Source: Physcomitrium patens | Lineage: Eukaryota > Streptophyta > Bryopsida > Funariales > Funariaceae | Direction: 5' to 3' | NCBI RefSeq assembly: GCF_000002425.4 | Contig: NC_037271.1 | Coordinates: 6,586,374 to 6,650,373 of the forward strand | DNA: 64,000 nucleotides | Shown: one piece after another, positions 24,597 to 35,848 of the stretch | Layout of the letters: every line of letters starts with the position of its first letter | How positions within the stretch are numbered: position 1 is the first letter of the stretch | Made by a program: the position numbers and the translations under genes | Notes under the pieces: model-generated | What the model saw: only the letters and a program-made list of their open reading frames with translations | Databases searched by the model: none | What the model was told of the DNA's origin: nothing

Positions 24597-25343
24597 TGTT
24601 GTGATGTAACATGGCTAATAAATAAAAAAAAAGAAGAAAAAATTATATTATAAAAGATCTTATTTTAAAATATTATAAAAAAATTTCTTATAAATATAAA
24701 TAATAATAAAAGATAATAAAATTAAAAATTATTAATATTATCTTTTTATAAAATAAACTTTTATTTATTTTGTAGAGGCATAAATAAGGCAAAACAAACT
24801 ATATTAGAAAATAAAATGATATAAGCATATATAAGAAGAAGTTAAGAGTAGATTTTAGAAAAAAATTATCTCAAGAAGCTAAGAATTGATACCTTTAAAG
24901 GACCAATTGTCAACCTAGATTGAAATTTGACTTTGAGGCACAAAATTATGCACCTATGATGACTTTGGAATTCTTTTGTAGATCAAAGAGTGGGATTTAA
25001 GAAAAAACTTGAGGAGAGATTTTTAGACATTAGTTTTATATCATTTAAATCAACATTGAATTTTTGAAGGATTTTCAAAATTAATAATATTCTTGATTGA
25101 TTTAGATTTTGAGAAATAAAAATATGTTTATAAATTTCAGGATTTCTTAAATTTTGTAGTATGTGTACATAATTTGTGAAATGTATTGATATGGTAATTG
25201 TGAATGTGTATGCAAATTTTGAGATCAATCAAATAATTAAATTGAAGCATATGAAGGTTTTTATGGATTAAGATCTCAAAATTGGAGTTTGAAGATTAAT
25301 GAGTGTTTCTAAGATCTTCAAAAATTTATCAATTGGATTGAAG

Positions 25344-25378
<35 letters not shown>

Positions 25379-26142
25379 AAAAGACTTGATTTCCAACATT
25401 TAGATGAAATTTGAGAGCAATTCAATATTTAAGAAGGAAAAATTGGCATTAGAAGTTCAATATTTAGTTTGGAATAGGAGGTCATCCAACTTTTTATTGG
25501 ATTATCTTATATTTCTCTTAATTCATAAATACAATTGATTTAATCTATTTTGTACTGATTTTTAACTAAGATATTAAGAAAATTTTGAGTTAATGTCAAT
25601 AGTTTGATCATTATTTATTGAGGTTTTATTTTGCTATAGAATTTATTAAAAATTTATTTAAGATCTAGGATTTGATTAGGATTTGGTTTAGAATTTTTTT
25701 ATGATTTAGTTACAGCTTAGGATTATGTCTAGGATTTACATAGTATTTAGGATTTTATTAGGATTTGATCTAAGATTTGATTAAGATTCAATTAGGATTT
25801 CATTCAAGATTTGACTTAAAATTTGGTTAAGATTTAATTAGGATTTTAATTAAGATTATATTATTATTTCTATTTTTAATATTTATTTAGAATTTTTTAT
25901 TATTTCTTTAAATTTTCTATTTCTAATGTTTCATTGAGATTATTGTTATTTCTTTATAGATTTATTTTCATATTTCTTTAAGATTTTTTAATATATATAT
26001 ATTTTAAAAAAATTAAATTATGACTTCTTTGTGTTTCTTTTGTAACTTCTTTTAAATTTATTTTCATAGGTTAAAGTTTGATTTGGATTTATTAGAGATT
26101 ACTTGAAGTTTATTTAATGCTTTATTATATTTGATAGAATTG
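24597..26142 (+). repeat. 3' LTR of element D, truncated at its 3' end
   Basis: It begins TGTTGTGATGTAACATGGC after a purine run. It contains a poly-T run (about 25347-25374) and, at 25660-25860, a degenerate tandem repeat around ATTAGGATTTGATTTAAG. The same LTR is present reversed at 28918-30408 (G) and 52576-53930. The terminal ...TAATACAACA of G is missing here. Confidence 0.7.
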
Positions 26143-28841
26143 TTGTTTCTACAATAACTTCTCGTGCTTGAAAAGATTCAAGTATTGAATAAACCTCTCT
26201 TAAATAAATTTCTCCAATCTAATCATCATCTTCTAATCTAATAGATGCAATAAATCCCAAATAATCTTCTAATCTATTTTTTTATAAACACCTAAAATCT
26301 TCTTATCATCTTCTAATGTTTCTAACTTATATAATTTTTTTTAATATATATATTATTATTTTAAATCTTCAACTTTCTTATATATAATACTTTTATTTTC
26401 AAAAATACCAATAAAACTTGCATCAAAGTCATTTACATCTCGTAAAAGTACCTTCCTTTTTGTACCTCTATAATCTTGCTTTATAGTAGTACTTCTCTAA
26501 AATCCTTAAATTCTTCAAAAACTCTTGGCAATGGCTTCTCTTTCAACTTATTTCAATTTTGTTTATGATTGGGAGGTACAATTAGAAATTGTATTGCTTT
26601 CTTTCTATCTTTATTATGTATCCATGTATAAGATAAACTATCATCAAGCAATTTTGTTTCTATCCATGTTGCCATAATTTATTATTGTCCTAAAATCATT
26701 GAATGAGATATTTTAACTTGAACAAAAAAATGTTGTTTTATTGCAACATCTCCAATTCATATTTTAATATATTAGCAAGTTCCATATAATTCACCTCATA
26801 TGTTATTAGTTGCTCATATTGCCTATCCATGTTCCATATCAATTGGCCACCTTTGTTTCTTATAAAGATTCTTAGACATAAGATTTATTTTGGAACCGTG
26901 GTCAATTAAAGCAATCAATGGTTCTTTTATATCTTCCATCTTCACTAATACTTATGTAGTTTCTATTCCTTGATACTTTCAAGTACAATGGCTTGAAGCT
27001 TCTATTTTCTTGTCACTTTAATCCTCAAAATATACTCATTGATTATAACTATTTCTTTTACTTTGTGATTGCTTATAACATTTATCAACCTCTTCATTTT
27101 TGTATATCCTTGCATCAATAAAATGATTCATTCTAGCTTCTCTCATTAATTGTCTCTTCTTTTTAATACTATCAATAATATCATAAAACTTTTTTTTGTA
27201 ATTCCTAAAACTCTTTCAATGTAAATTCCATCTTAACATTTAGCATATGCTCTTTCAATACTTCTTTTAAATTTGTTATTGCTTTAATATCAAAAAATAC
27301 TTTATAAGCTATTAATTTACTTTTATCCTTTGCTTCTTTTATTTTTTCTTCTAATGTTGTTGAAGTATCTTTTATAGGCAATTCTTGTGAAGCCACTCTA
27401 CAAGTTTTGTTTCGTCAATTTTTTTCTTAGAAGAATTTTCTTTTCTTGTATCATCAAAATTTTCTAATTTTTTTTCTTCAATCAATGCTTTGTGTTGGCT
27501 CTTAGCTATATTAGTATGAACTGAAAGAGTCTCTACATGATCTTCTCAACTTATTGCACTACATATTGTTGTAGGAGTTCTTAATAATGCTTCTTGAGGT
27601 GTTTTTTCTTTTTATATTATAGAAATGAAAAAAGTCCAGAATCTACTTGTCTCTATATTTCTATCAAAGTTATCATCTACTATAGCACTATAACTTGTAC
27701 TTTTTTCATATTGCTACTCTATGTACTATTAAATAATCTTAAATCAATGCTCTCATACCTTCCTTACCAAAATTGGTTTGAAAGAGGTCTTATGTATCTT
27801 TTAATGTTACTTTTCCATCTTTTCAAAAAATGACTCTTTGTTAAACAATATCATTAAAATCATTGCAATCCTTCCTATTATAAAAAATATTGTCACATAA
27901 AATATATCTTTGTACATATCTTTATTTAAAAATAGCCTTTAAATTATTTTTAGATCTTTTTTTCAAGTCTTACCAATTTAATTTGAAGATACTACATACC
28001 ATTTATAATTTCATCAACTCCCATATCTTCTTTCTTTGATGTAGATGCTAGAGATTGAATAATAAGTATTGTCAATTATATTGTATGTACTTAAATTTTA
28101 GGTGCTTATATTATTCTTAGAATATTTATCTTATTCTTCTTTCTTTCTTGTTTTACAAGAAAATCTATTACATCTTCAAAAAATTTCTATTTAATTATCA
28201 ATTCTTTGTCTTTAAGAAGCAATTCCAATTTTTCTTGTAATTCTCCATCAACAGCTTGAAAAAATAATTCAACCTTACTTAGTTCCAATGTTAACTTTTC
28301 CACCTTTGATAATTGAAAATACTACCTATGAAACTCCCTTAATAGCTATATTGCTTATAATTTCTTGTTAGGCCATTAAACCTATTCTAGAAAAAAAAAT
28401 AGTAACACAATCAATGTCTTTCAAGAAATATTTGTCTTTTAATGCATATAAAAATATCTCCTATGAACTACCATAATGCTTCATAATTGATATAATATGT
28501 TCTCTTATCTTTGATATCGTGGCAAGCCCAAAATTCTCAATCATCTTTTTCTTGAAAATCCAATTTAATTTTATTTCTTATGTATAATATGTTAAATACT
28601 TTGAAATATCTCTTCCATCAAATTAGTCAACTTTATTAATCACTGCTTATAATGCTTTGGTTGCCAAAGCTTCTTTATAATTATTACTTTGCTATTGCTG
28701 CATAAACAATGTAAAAGCTTGAAATATGCTTGCATTAGTTGGATCCATATACATTCCTTATCTTTTAGAAGAAAATCTATTAGAAGCTTTATTTAAAGCT
28801 TCTCCCATAGCTCCTTCAAAACTCTTGCTCTTATTTCTCAT
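26143..28841 (-). pseudogene. Element G gag-protease and RT leader, decayed
   Basis: Start near 28841 (MRNKSKSFEGAMGEAL, matching the A/C gag start). The piece 27396-27205 matches the linker before the protease in A and C (IKDTS...EFTLKE). The protease DHG codons are visible near 26895-26905. The stop at 26483-26481 corresponds to the conserved TAA of A. Beyond it about 340 bp match the RT leader of C (to about C 13305). Confidence 0.75.
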
Positions 28842-28895
28842 TAAATTAAAATAAAAATAAAACTAAATATATTTCAAGACCTCCAACTTCAAGTT

Positions 28896-28913
28896 TTTAT
28901 ATCTGGTTTATCA
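28896..28913 (-). other. Decayed primer-binding site of G
   Basis: Aligns without gaps to the A site. Of six differences five are C/T or G/A transitions, which supports a common tRNA-Trp-like ancestor site. Confidence 0.55.
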
Positions 28914-28917
28914 AATA

Positions 28918-30408
28918 TGTTGTATTACATGAAGTCTTATTTGAAAATGTGCCAAGTACTTTGCTATGAAAGATAAAAGAAAATTAAAATAACAAATTCT
29001 AAAAACTTTAATAGAATCATATATAAATTATAATTAAAGCTTAATAAATATAATCAAATATTAATCAGGGCCAATTAAAATTTTAAATAAATTATAAAGA
29101 AAATAAAAAAAAATCTAAAGAAGTTTTAAAAAAATCATAAACAAATCTATAAATAAATAAATAAAAATAAATTTCTAAAGAAATCCAAAAGAAATCCTAT
29201 AGAAATCTAAAAAAATCCATAAGAACCTTAAAGAAATTTTTATGAAATTCAAATCAATCTTTATTAGAATTTAAATTCTAAATTAATCCTAATCAGATTC
29301 TAAATCCTAAACCAAATCCTAATGAAATCTTAAATCTTAAATCAAATCCTAATCAACCTCTAAAAAAATCTTAGCCAAAACTTAATCAATTCAAATCAAT
29401 TTTAGGATAGTTTTAGAACCTCAATATCTATTGATTAAATTGTTGATCTTACTTAAAACTTTATACACCTTTCAATCTTTAATTTAAAAATAAGTATAAT
29501 AAATTTGAAGAAAATTAAACTTACAAAATAAAAATAAAATATTCATAATCCATTCAGATGTGAGTTAATCTCCATCTTTGATCTTAATGTTGATCTTTCG
29601 ATAGCAATAACTCCGAATTGAACTATTAAATTACTCTCAAATTTTACAAAAGTATTGAAAATCAAGTCAATTATTAGCTCCAATAAATACCACCTCAATC
29701 CAATTAGCAGATTGTTACAAATCTTGAATAACCTTATTAGGCCTATAAATTTTTGAAATTGTAGTCCACTTGAACTTCAATAATCTCTAATCCAACAATT
29801 TGATTAAGCTAAAATTTACAATATACATTTAGCAAAACTATACACACAATCCTATAAAATTTTACTCACAAAATTATTCAAAGTATAAATCCTATTTGAT
29901 TTTATAAAATTCAAAGTCATTCAAAACAACCATGTTTTTATAAAGCTCTTATAAAGTCATTGTATATTCAAATTATTTGAAACCAATGCTTTAAAAAATC
30001 TTATAAAGTCTTCTGCTAAATTCCATTTTTTGATTTTCCAAAGAATCCTAGAATCACCATAGGTACAAAGTTTTGTACCTCAAGCTCTAATTTCAATCCA
30101 AGTTAACAACTGAACTTCTTTGGATATCAATTTTTAGTAATTTGGAATAAATTTTACTTTATCCTCTTTTTAATTCTCTTCTAAATATGTTTATATTAAT
30201 TACTTATCTAATTTATTTTGATTTGACTCATTTATACTTCTACAAAGTAAATAGAAGTTCTTTTATAAAAAGTAGCCTTAAGACTAAACTTTTTACTACC
30301 TTTCTATAATTTATCATTATTTTTTATTACATCTTTCTACTAGTTTCTTCTATTATAACATCTATTTTTTAATTTTTCACCATATAGTTATCTTGTCTCA
30401 TCACAATA
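28918..30408 (-). repeat. 5' LTR of element G
   Basis: Plus-strand ends are TGTTGTATTACATG and CATCACAATA. It contains runs of AATCCTAATC/AAATCCTAAACC type repeats at about 29270-29400. It matches the D LTR in reverse. Confidence 0.7.
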
Positions 30409-31118
30409 ATTCCTATTATAGTTGGAAAATTTTATTTTCCATCACATCATCTTCTTGGCAACCATACTCTTCATTTTATGCATACATTGCTTCTTTATGT
30501 AATATTGAACACTGTATTTAGGTTTTCTACTATATAAATACAAATATTTTTGATAATTTTAAGTCTTTTCTTGATTAATAAGAGGTTTAAAATCTATCAT
30601 GTCAATTTACATAGGTTCTAATTTTGTTAAATAAATTTCTAAAAATTTAGAATTTATGGCTGTTATTTGACTTATACTTCTTCAACCAAACTTTTGTTCT
30701 TAGCATCTTTTGAAGAATTAAATATTACATAAAATAACTTAAATAAGAAATTATTCTAATAATTTTATTTTTAGTATTATTAATAATAAATTCTTAATAT
30801 TATGTTTCAATCCATATCAAAATTGATTGATAAGGGCATGGTCATTTCAATCCACATTGCAAGTAAGATTTTGAAATTTTATAATATATGTTGTAATTGA
30901 ACATGATCTTTATCATAAAGATAGGAGTTTGATCTCTGATAATTTTTTTTGATTACTTTTTCTAAATAATATTATATAGGCTTTGAAGAATAAATTCAAA
31001 TTATGAAATATTCTTGAATCTTTTTTCACCAAAGTGCAAACCAAGTAAAAATATTCTTAAATAAAAGAGCATTTATGAATTTAACTTGAATAAATCCATC
31101 AAGGTATTGGAAATAATA

Positions 31119-31169
<51 letters not shown>

Positions 31170-32032
31170 TGTAGAAATCCTCAAAACTTTGACCTTGTAT
31201 CAGCAAACTTTTCTAGCATACCTATTCTTGCTTCAAATTTTCAAATTCAGTTGTAAACTTGATCTACTTGCTTCTTTTAACTATACAACTACTTGACTTA
31301 GATTTTAAACTTCATTGTTGATTTCTTTCATAAGCATAGAAATAATACCTTCATAGTTGATATTAAAAATATATGAGATTTCTATCCGAAGAGTATTAAC
31401 AAGCTTGTGAAGATTTTCAATAATAAAAATTTATTCTCACTTCTATAATTTTTACTTCCATAGATAATTCAAAAAAATTAAAAAATAAAATCTACACAAA
31501 TTTAGGCTTATCTATAACTTCTAATATCAAATAAAAATTTCTATAAAGAAAAATAATTCACTTTCTTTAAGAAAAAAATCAGTGTTAGAAAATTAAATTG
31601 TTAGTTTAAAAGTGGGTAGTTTGTAATCTTTAAAATACTATAATAGAAGTAAAATAATCCACTCATTTCTAAAAAAAATAAAAAAAATGAATTAGCACTC
31701 TTGTCAAACTACCAAAAATATAAATCTTATAGAATCAAAGATCAATATACTCATATATTCTTTGAAAATACTAAAAAATCACTCAAAGATGGTATGATAT
31801 TAAATTATAATAACTATTGTCAAAGACAAGAAAATTGGAGTTTCTTGAAATAAAACTAAGAACAAAAAATATATTGAAAAGAGTGAAGAATGCTTTATTC
31901 TTGCTTCTATATATACTATCTAACTACGAGCTATGTAGAAATGTTCTATAAGACTTCTTATATGTGTCTAACATGCAAGTCACATATTTAACTTATAAGT
32001 CAAGTTTTCTTCATGTATGCTATATGATTAGT
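30409..32032 (-). mobile_element. Element E0: oldest family-E chromovirus, gag region and LTR start
   Basis: Plus strand 30409-30600 matches the nucleocapsid region of E1/E2, and 30600-31780 the rest of gag, heavily decayed. A mutated primer site (about 31784-31796) precedes an LTR that begins TGTCAAAGAC at 31818. The LTR breaks off at 32032 where E3 inserted and resumes at 52003-52211. Next to its start the LTR lacks about 120 bp, apparently a deletion between copies of AGACAAG. Gag reading frames are beyond recovery. The old knuckle codon at the family's His position is TAC, from CAC, so His is ancestral. Confidence 0.65.
31123..31165. repeat. (TA)n microsatellite
   Basis: Uninterrupted TA dinucleotides, about 21 units, within the decayed gag of E0. 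Confidence 0.95.
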
Positions 32033-32574
32033 TGTCAAGGACATGAACTGAAAGAAGATTCATAAACCTCTGAAATCTGTATAAAAAGAAAGTGACAAAT
32101 TAAAAAATAAAAAATATGTATATTAAAAGTAAACTAGAATTATTATTTTTAAAAGAGAAAGAAAGTAGAGACTCTTGAATCTAGACTAGAAGCAAGAAAG
32201 GAGTTGATAAGAGTAAAGAAGGCTTCACTCTTACCTCTATATATACTATCTACTTAGGATCTATGTGGCAACGTTCTATTAGACCTCCAAAAATGTGCTA
32301 ACTTTAGATGACATGTATCTTGACTTCTAAGACAAGTTTTCTATATAAGTGCCACATAGCAAGCTTGTTTCACAAGCTATCAATATATATGGTATCTAAT
32401 TAGCTAATTGACCAAGTTTCTAATCTATCAATTAACTACAAATACATATAAAATCAAAACATTATCTATGAAGCTTTTAGAAAGCTTTTCCAGAAGATAT
32501 TATAAAATTAGTCTATTTTATTCACTTCTACTATTTATTTTACCTGAGTAATAACTATAATATATATATTGATA
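32033..32574 (-). repeat. 3' LTR of E3
   Basis: Starts TGTCAAGGACATGAAC and is 542 bp, matching the 541-bp E2 LTRs. It keeps the AGAAAGCTTTTCCAGAAG segment near 32470-32500, which resembles heat-shock elements. Confidence 0.75.
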
Positions 32575-32615
32575 TTATCTCTTTTTAAAAATATAAGTTC
32601 TATATGGAGCAATGA

Positions 32616-33038
32616 TTATATGTTGAAAAAGTCTAAGATGTGATGAATTATATTTGCCACGTATTTTGATCTTTGTTTCCTTTGAAGGTAGTTTATAGGT
32701 CCTCTCAACCATCAATAATTTTTCATTCCAAGGAGGGAAGACTACCCTATAATTTAATCAATGTTGAAACCTTTATAACTTCCTTCAAACAAAACATTTG
32801 TAGCACCATCAGGAATTGTGTCTACCTCTAATAAAATCACCAAACATTGAGAGTCTTTTTCTAGGTTGTGATATCAAACATGTTGTATCTCACTATTTAT
32901 TCAAAGAATAACATGTTATTGTTGAAGATCTTCATTCCTATTAAGTCAACTTAAAGATTGTGATAATTGCAATGAATCATACAATAAGTCAACAAATAAT
33001 GGCTCTTGAGTTGAATCTGCTGACTACTGATTTTCCAT
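32616..33038 (-). pseudogene. ORF3 of element E3 (conserved small ORF downstream of chromodomain), decayed
   Basis: The minus-strand frame from ATG 33038-33036 to TAA 32618-32616 is 141 codons, exactly as long as in E2. It carries several internal stops. Clearly matching parts are the block containing NVLFEGSYKG and the C-terminal block WLRGPINYLQRKQRSKYVAN, then DFFNI. E2 has the same blocks with conservative differences. No known domain was recognised. The equal length in a copy this decayed argues that the frame was under selection in the ancestor. Confidence 0.65.
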
Positions 33039-33179
33039 CTCTTTAATGCCACAATTATATAGAAACTACAAACAAGGATAGAAAATAGAATATATCTTTT
33101 TGAAATTGTGTTTCTTTTATAGCAAAGGTTTGATATCCTTTAAGTTGGTTTTGATGGATTTTGTTGATAAAAAGCTTTG

Positions 33180-34258
33180 ACCTTCTCTATTGTATGTATA
33201 AGATTTTTTACAAACTCCCATGTGCATTCACTAATATCATATCTATACCAATAGATAAGGTATTCTAACTTATTTTGGCATCACCTTGAGTCTAGAACTT
33301 TTTCTACTTCAAATTCTTCATTATTGTCTATTTCTATAGGAAGAAGTAGAACTTATCTTTTTTATGGTATGTTTATAGTTTTGCATGGTTTAAGAAGAGA
33401 TATGTCGAATATAAGATGGATCTTCATTAATTTTGGTAGATATAAGTAAAAATCAATTGGATTGATTTGTCTACAAATAGGAATAGATCTAAGCTTGCGA
33501 TAGTCCAACTTATTATAAAGATAAGTAGTCTTGATATTATGACAAAGTAACTATACCTTCTTACTTATATTGAATTATTATTCTTCCTTTTGATAGGCAT
33601 CTACATTGATCTTTTGTTATTCTTGAGTTTCCTTTAATTGTGCCTTGATTGTTGCATGTAGCTCTAACAAATAATTTTCTAAATCTTTTGCTGCAAGATT
33701 ATCAATTTTTAAAAAGTCAAAAATATCAAGTTGGAAGTAATAACTATAATTAGTAAAAAAAGGTGTTTATTACATAGAAAATATATTATATTATTATAAG
33801 CAAACTCTGCCAATAGCAAGAAGATTATCTAATTATCTTGTTGATAATTAATAGTACATCTTAAGTATTACTCCAAAACTTGGTTTACGTACTTTGTCTG
33901 TCCATTAATTTAAAAATGGAATGCCAAAGAAAGCTTTATATCCACCTTTAGAATCTTAAAAAGGATTCTTTAAAATCTTTATATAAATTGAGTCCCTCTA
34001 TCTAATTTAATATTTTTTGGCAATCTATGATACAAATAGATATTGTTAAAGAAAAGCTTCATAGTTTCTTCACTTATGTTAGATTTTGTGCATGGTAAAA
34101 AATATGCCATTTTGATAAAATAATCTACTATCACAAATATAAAATTACACAAACTTGATTAGAAGATCTATAATAAAATCCATAGAAACAGAATACCATG
34201 ATTGTTCTAGAATAGGTAATAGCTGAAGAAGTCCATAAGGCTAATGATGAAGAATTTT
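33180..34258 (-). pseudogene. E3 chromodomain and integrase C-terminal part
   Basis: Plus-strand sequence matches E2 43440-44500. The chromodomain lies at about 33200-33330 (codons for YLVHW...GYGISE are recognisable) and the integrase core and C-terminal domain follow to 34258, where F is inserted. Many transitions and several frameshifts. Confidence 0.7.
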
Positions 34259-34549
34259 TGTTAGGGACATAGTCCTTAGAACCTTCTAGAGATAAGTTTC
34301 TAGAACCTTCTAGAAGCAAGTCTCTGAAACCTTCTAGAAGCTTCCTAGTTGATAAAAGTTACTTGAGAAGCTTCCTAAATAGTAGTATATATTGGAATCG
34401 AGGCTGAAGAGTTCTTCAGTCTCGACAACACATCTCTTGGACCTCTAGCTCACCTCTCTGGTGTTGTTCTCATCTGATTAAACTAGTTCTTACCAGTTCT
34501 TCTTGAACTTCTTATTAGATCTTGAGTCTGTATTTCTGTGTCCGTGACA
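34259..34549 (+). repeat. 5' LTR of element F (291 bp)
   Basis: Begins TGTTAGGGACATAG and ends GTGTCCGTGACA. The first 90 bp are repeats of CTTCTAGAA-type motifs. The rest includes an inverted pair around GAAGAGTTCTTC. Confidence 0.9.
34279..34344 (+). promoter_or_regulatory. Array of heat-shock-element-like motifs in F 5' LTR
   Basis: Three alternating GAA/TTC blocks with exact two-base spacing: GAAccTTCtaGAg at 34279-34291, TTCtaGAAccTTCtaGAA at 34298-34315, TTCtaGAAgcTTC at 34332-34344. Another GAAgcTTC follows at 34377-34384. This is the consensus for heat-shock-factor trimers (nGAAnnTTCnnGAAn). The position upstream in the LTR suits a promoter. Heat induction is inferred, not shown. Confidence 0.65.
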
Positions 34550-34573
34550 GTTTGTCGAGACTTCACTCACCTC

Positions 34574-34587
34574 AGATATCAGAGCTA
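34574..34587 (+). other. Primer-binding site of F, tRNA-iMet type
   Basis: AGATATCAGAGCTA lies 24 bases after the LTR end. It resembles TGGTATCAGAGC with the first bases changed. The E2 site has the same offset. Confidence 0.5.
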
Positions 34588-34829
34588 GTTTCTTCTTTGT
34601 TAGAGTGTGGATTATCCCTCTGCTTGGAAGTGTACTAGCACTTTAGAGGTTGCGGATTACCCTCCTCTAAACTAATACTTCTTTTGTTACAATATTGGAG
34701 TCTTATTCTTCTTGGAGAGAGTGGATTACCCCTTTTTTTGAAGCTCTTAAGGCATTTTAGAGGTTGCGGAGTACCCTCCTCTAAACCAATATTGTCTTCT
34801 TGTAGAGTCATTCCTGTCCTTCTCTTAGA

Positions 34830-35848
34830 ATGGTCGGGGGCCAAGACATTAGTATGACAGAAAGTTCAGAGTCCAAGTTAGATGCTATCATGAATGCCCT
34901 CGCTACGTTATCACAAAGAACTGCAGAGATTGAAGGAGTCATGGCAAGGCTTCATAATGATGGAGCATCTGGGATGGCACAATCTAGCTTGCACCAGCCT
35001 CAAACTTCTACACTTGGAGAAGCAACTTTGCCTCAAGTTCGACAAGCACCGCTGGTTCTACAACATAAGGAACCCCGAGTTAGCCTTCCAAACAAGTTCG
35101 ATGGTACACGTTCCAAGTTTCGAGGATTCATCAACCAAATCAAGTTGATAACAGTTTTACAGCCCGAACGCTATCCAACGGAGGAGTCATGTGTTGGGCA
35201 TGTTGGAACCTTACTTACAGGACAAGCTCTATCATGGTTTGCTCCTTTGTTTGAGAAACGATCGTCCATACTAAACAACTTTGAAACCTTTTTGGAGGCA
35301 TTTGCGGAAGCATTTGGTGAACACGATAAGGTTCGATGGGCTACAACAAAGATTCGGTCACTACGACAAGGGATGCGTTCTACATCAGTCTATGCATCAG
35401 ACTTCAGGCAATTAGCATGCGACATCAATTGGGACGAAGAAGCGTTGATGAGTCAATTCTATTGGGGTTTAAGGGACGATGTGAAGGATTTGCTGTTAAC
35501 TCTTCCTGATCCGCAAACGCTCAATGAAGCTATTAGCCAAGCTGTGAAGTGTGATAACCGCCTATTCCAACGTCGCCAAGACCAATGTTCAAGACAACAT
35601 ACGGTTCGCCACACCCCAACTATGTCGGCAAGCAGCGTGAATTCACATTCAGATGTAGAAGACATGTAAATTGATGCGGTACGTGTCAAATCTCTTACTC
35701 TAGAAGAAAAAAAGCGGTGTATGGAGGAAGGGCTATGCTTGTATTGCGGTGAAGAAGGCCACAAAGTTGGAAACTGCCCCAAGAAGCAAAATCGACGTAT
35801 TATCAAGATTAAGGATGCGTTTATTCAAGAAAATGAAGATGCCTAGCC
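34830..35848 (+). pseudogene. Element F gag
   Basis: ATG 34830. The N-terminus (SSESKLDAIMNALATLSQ) is coiled-coil-like. Next comes a capsid domain with KFDGTRSKFRGFINQI, as in family E, and SWFAPLFEKR. TAA 35667-35669 stands where E2 has Gln (EDMQID). The frame continues to a canonical CCHC knuckle (CLYCGEEGHKVGNC, 35736-35777) and ends at TAG near 35846. Pol overlaps in the -1 frame there. Confidence 0.85.

Larger units (their letters stand above)
20001..26142 (+). mobile_element. Element D: old, strongly decayed family-A retrotransposon
   Basis: This is the outermost visible layer of nest 1. The coding region is colinear with A from about A position 1675 onward but very AT-rich and full of stops. 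Its LTR (24597-26142) is related to, but a different subfamily from, the A/B/C LTR. The element is cut on the left by E1. On the right its LTR lacks the last 100-150 bp and abuts G, which lies on the opposite strand. Confidence 0.8.
26143..30408 (-). mobile_element. Element G: old family-A copy, minus strand, 5' half
   Basis: On the minus strand: LTR 30408-28918, primer site, gag-protease and the start of the RT frame, breaking off at 26143. Its right end (30408) interrupts the gag/protease boundary of chromovirus E0. With D's LTR it forms a long inverted repeat around 26143. Confidence 0.75.

Noticed and set aside
24983-25228. 81-codon minus-strand ORF in D's LTR
   Set aside because: Lies in an LTR and is not open in the corresponding part of G; composition is what AT-rich DNA gives by chance.
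25347-25374. Poly-T run as a poly(A) tail of a LINE or SINE insertion
   Set aside because: It lies inside the D LTR with no flanking duplication or LINE/SINE similarity; replication slippage is enough.
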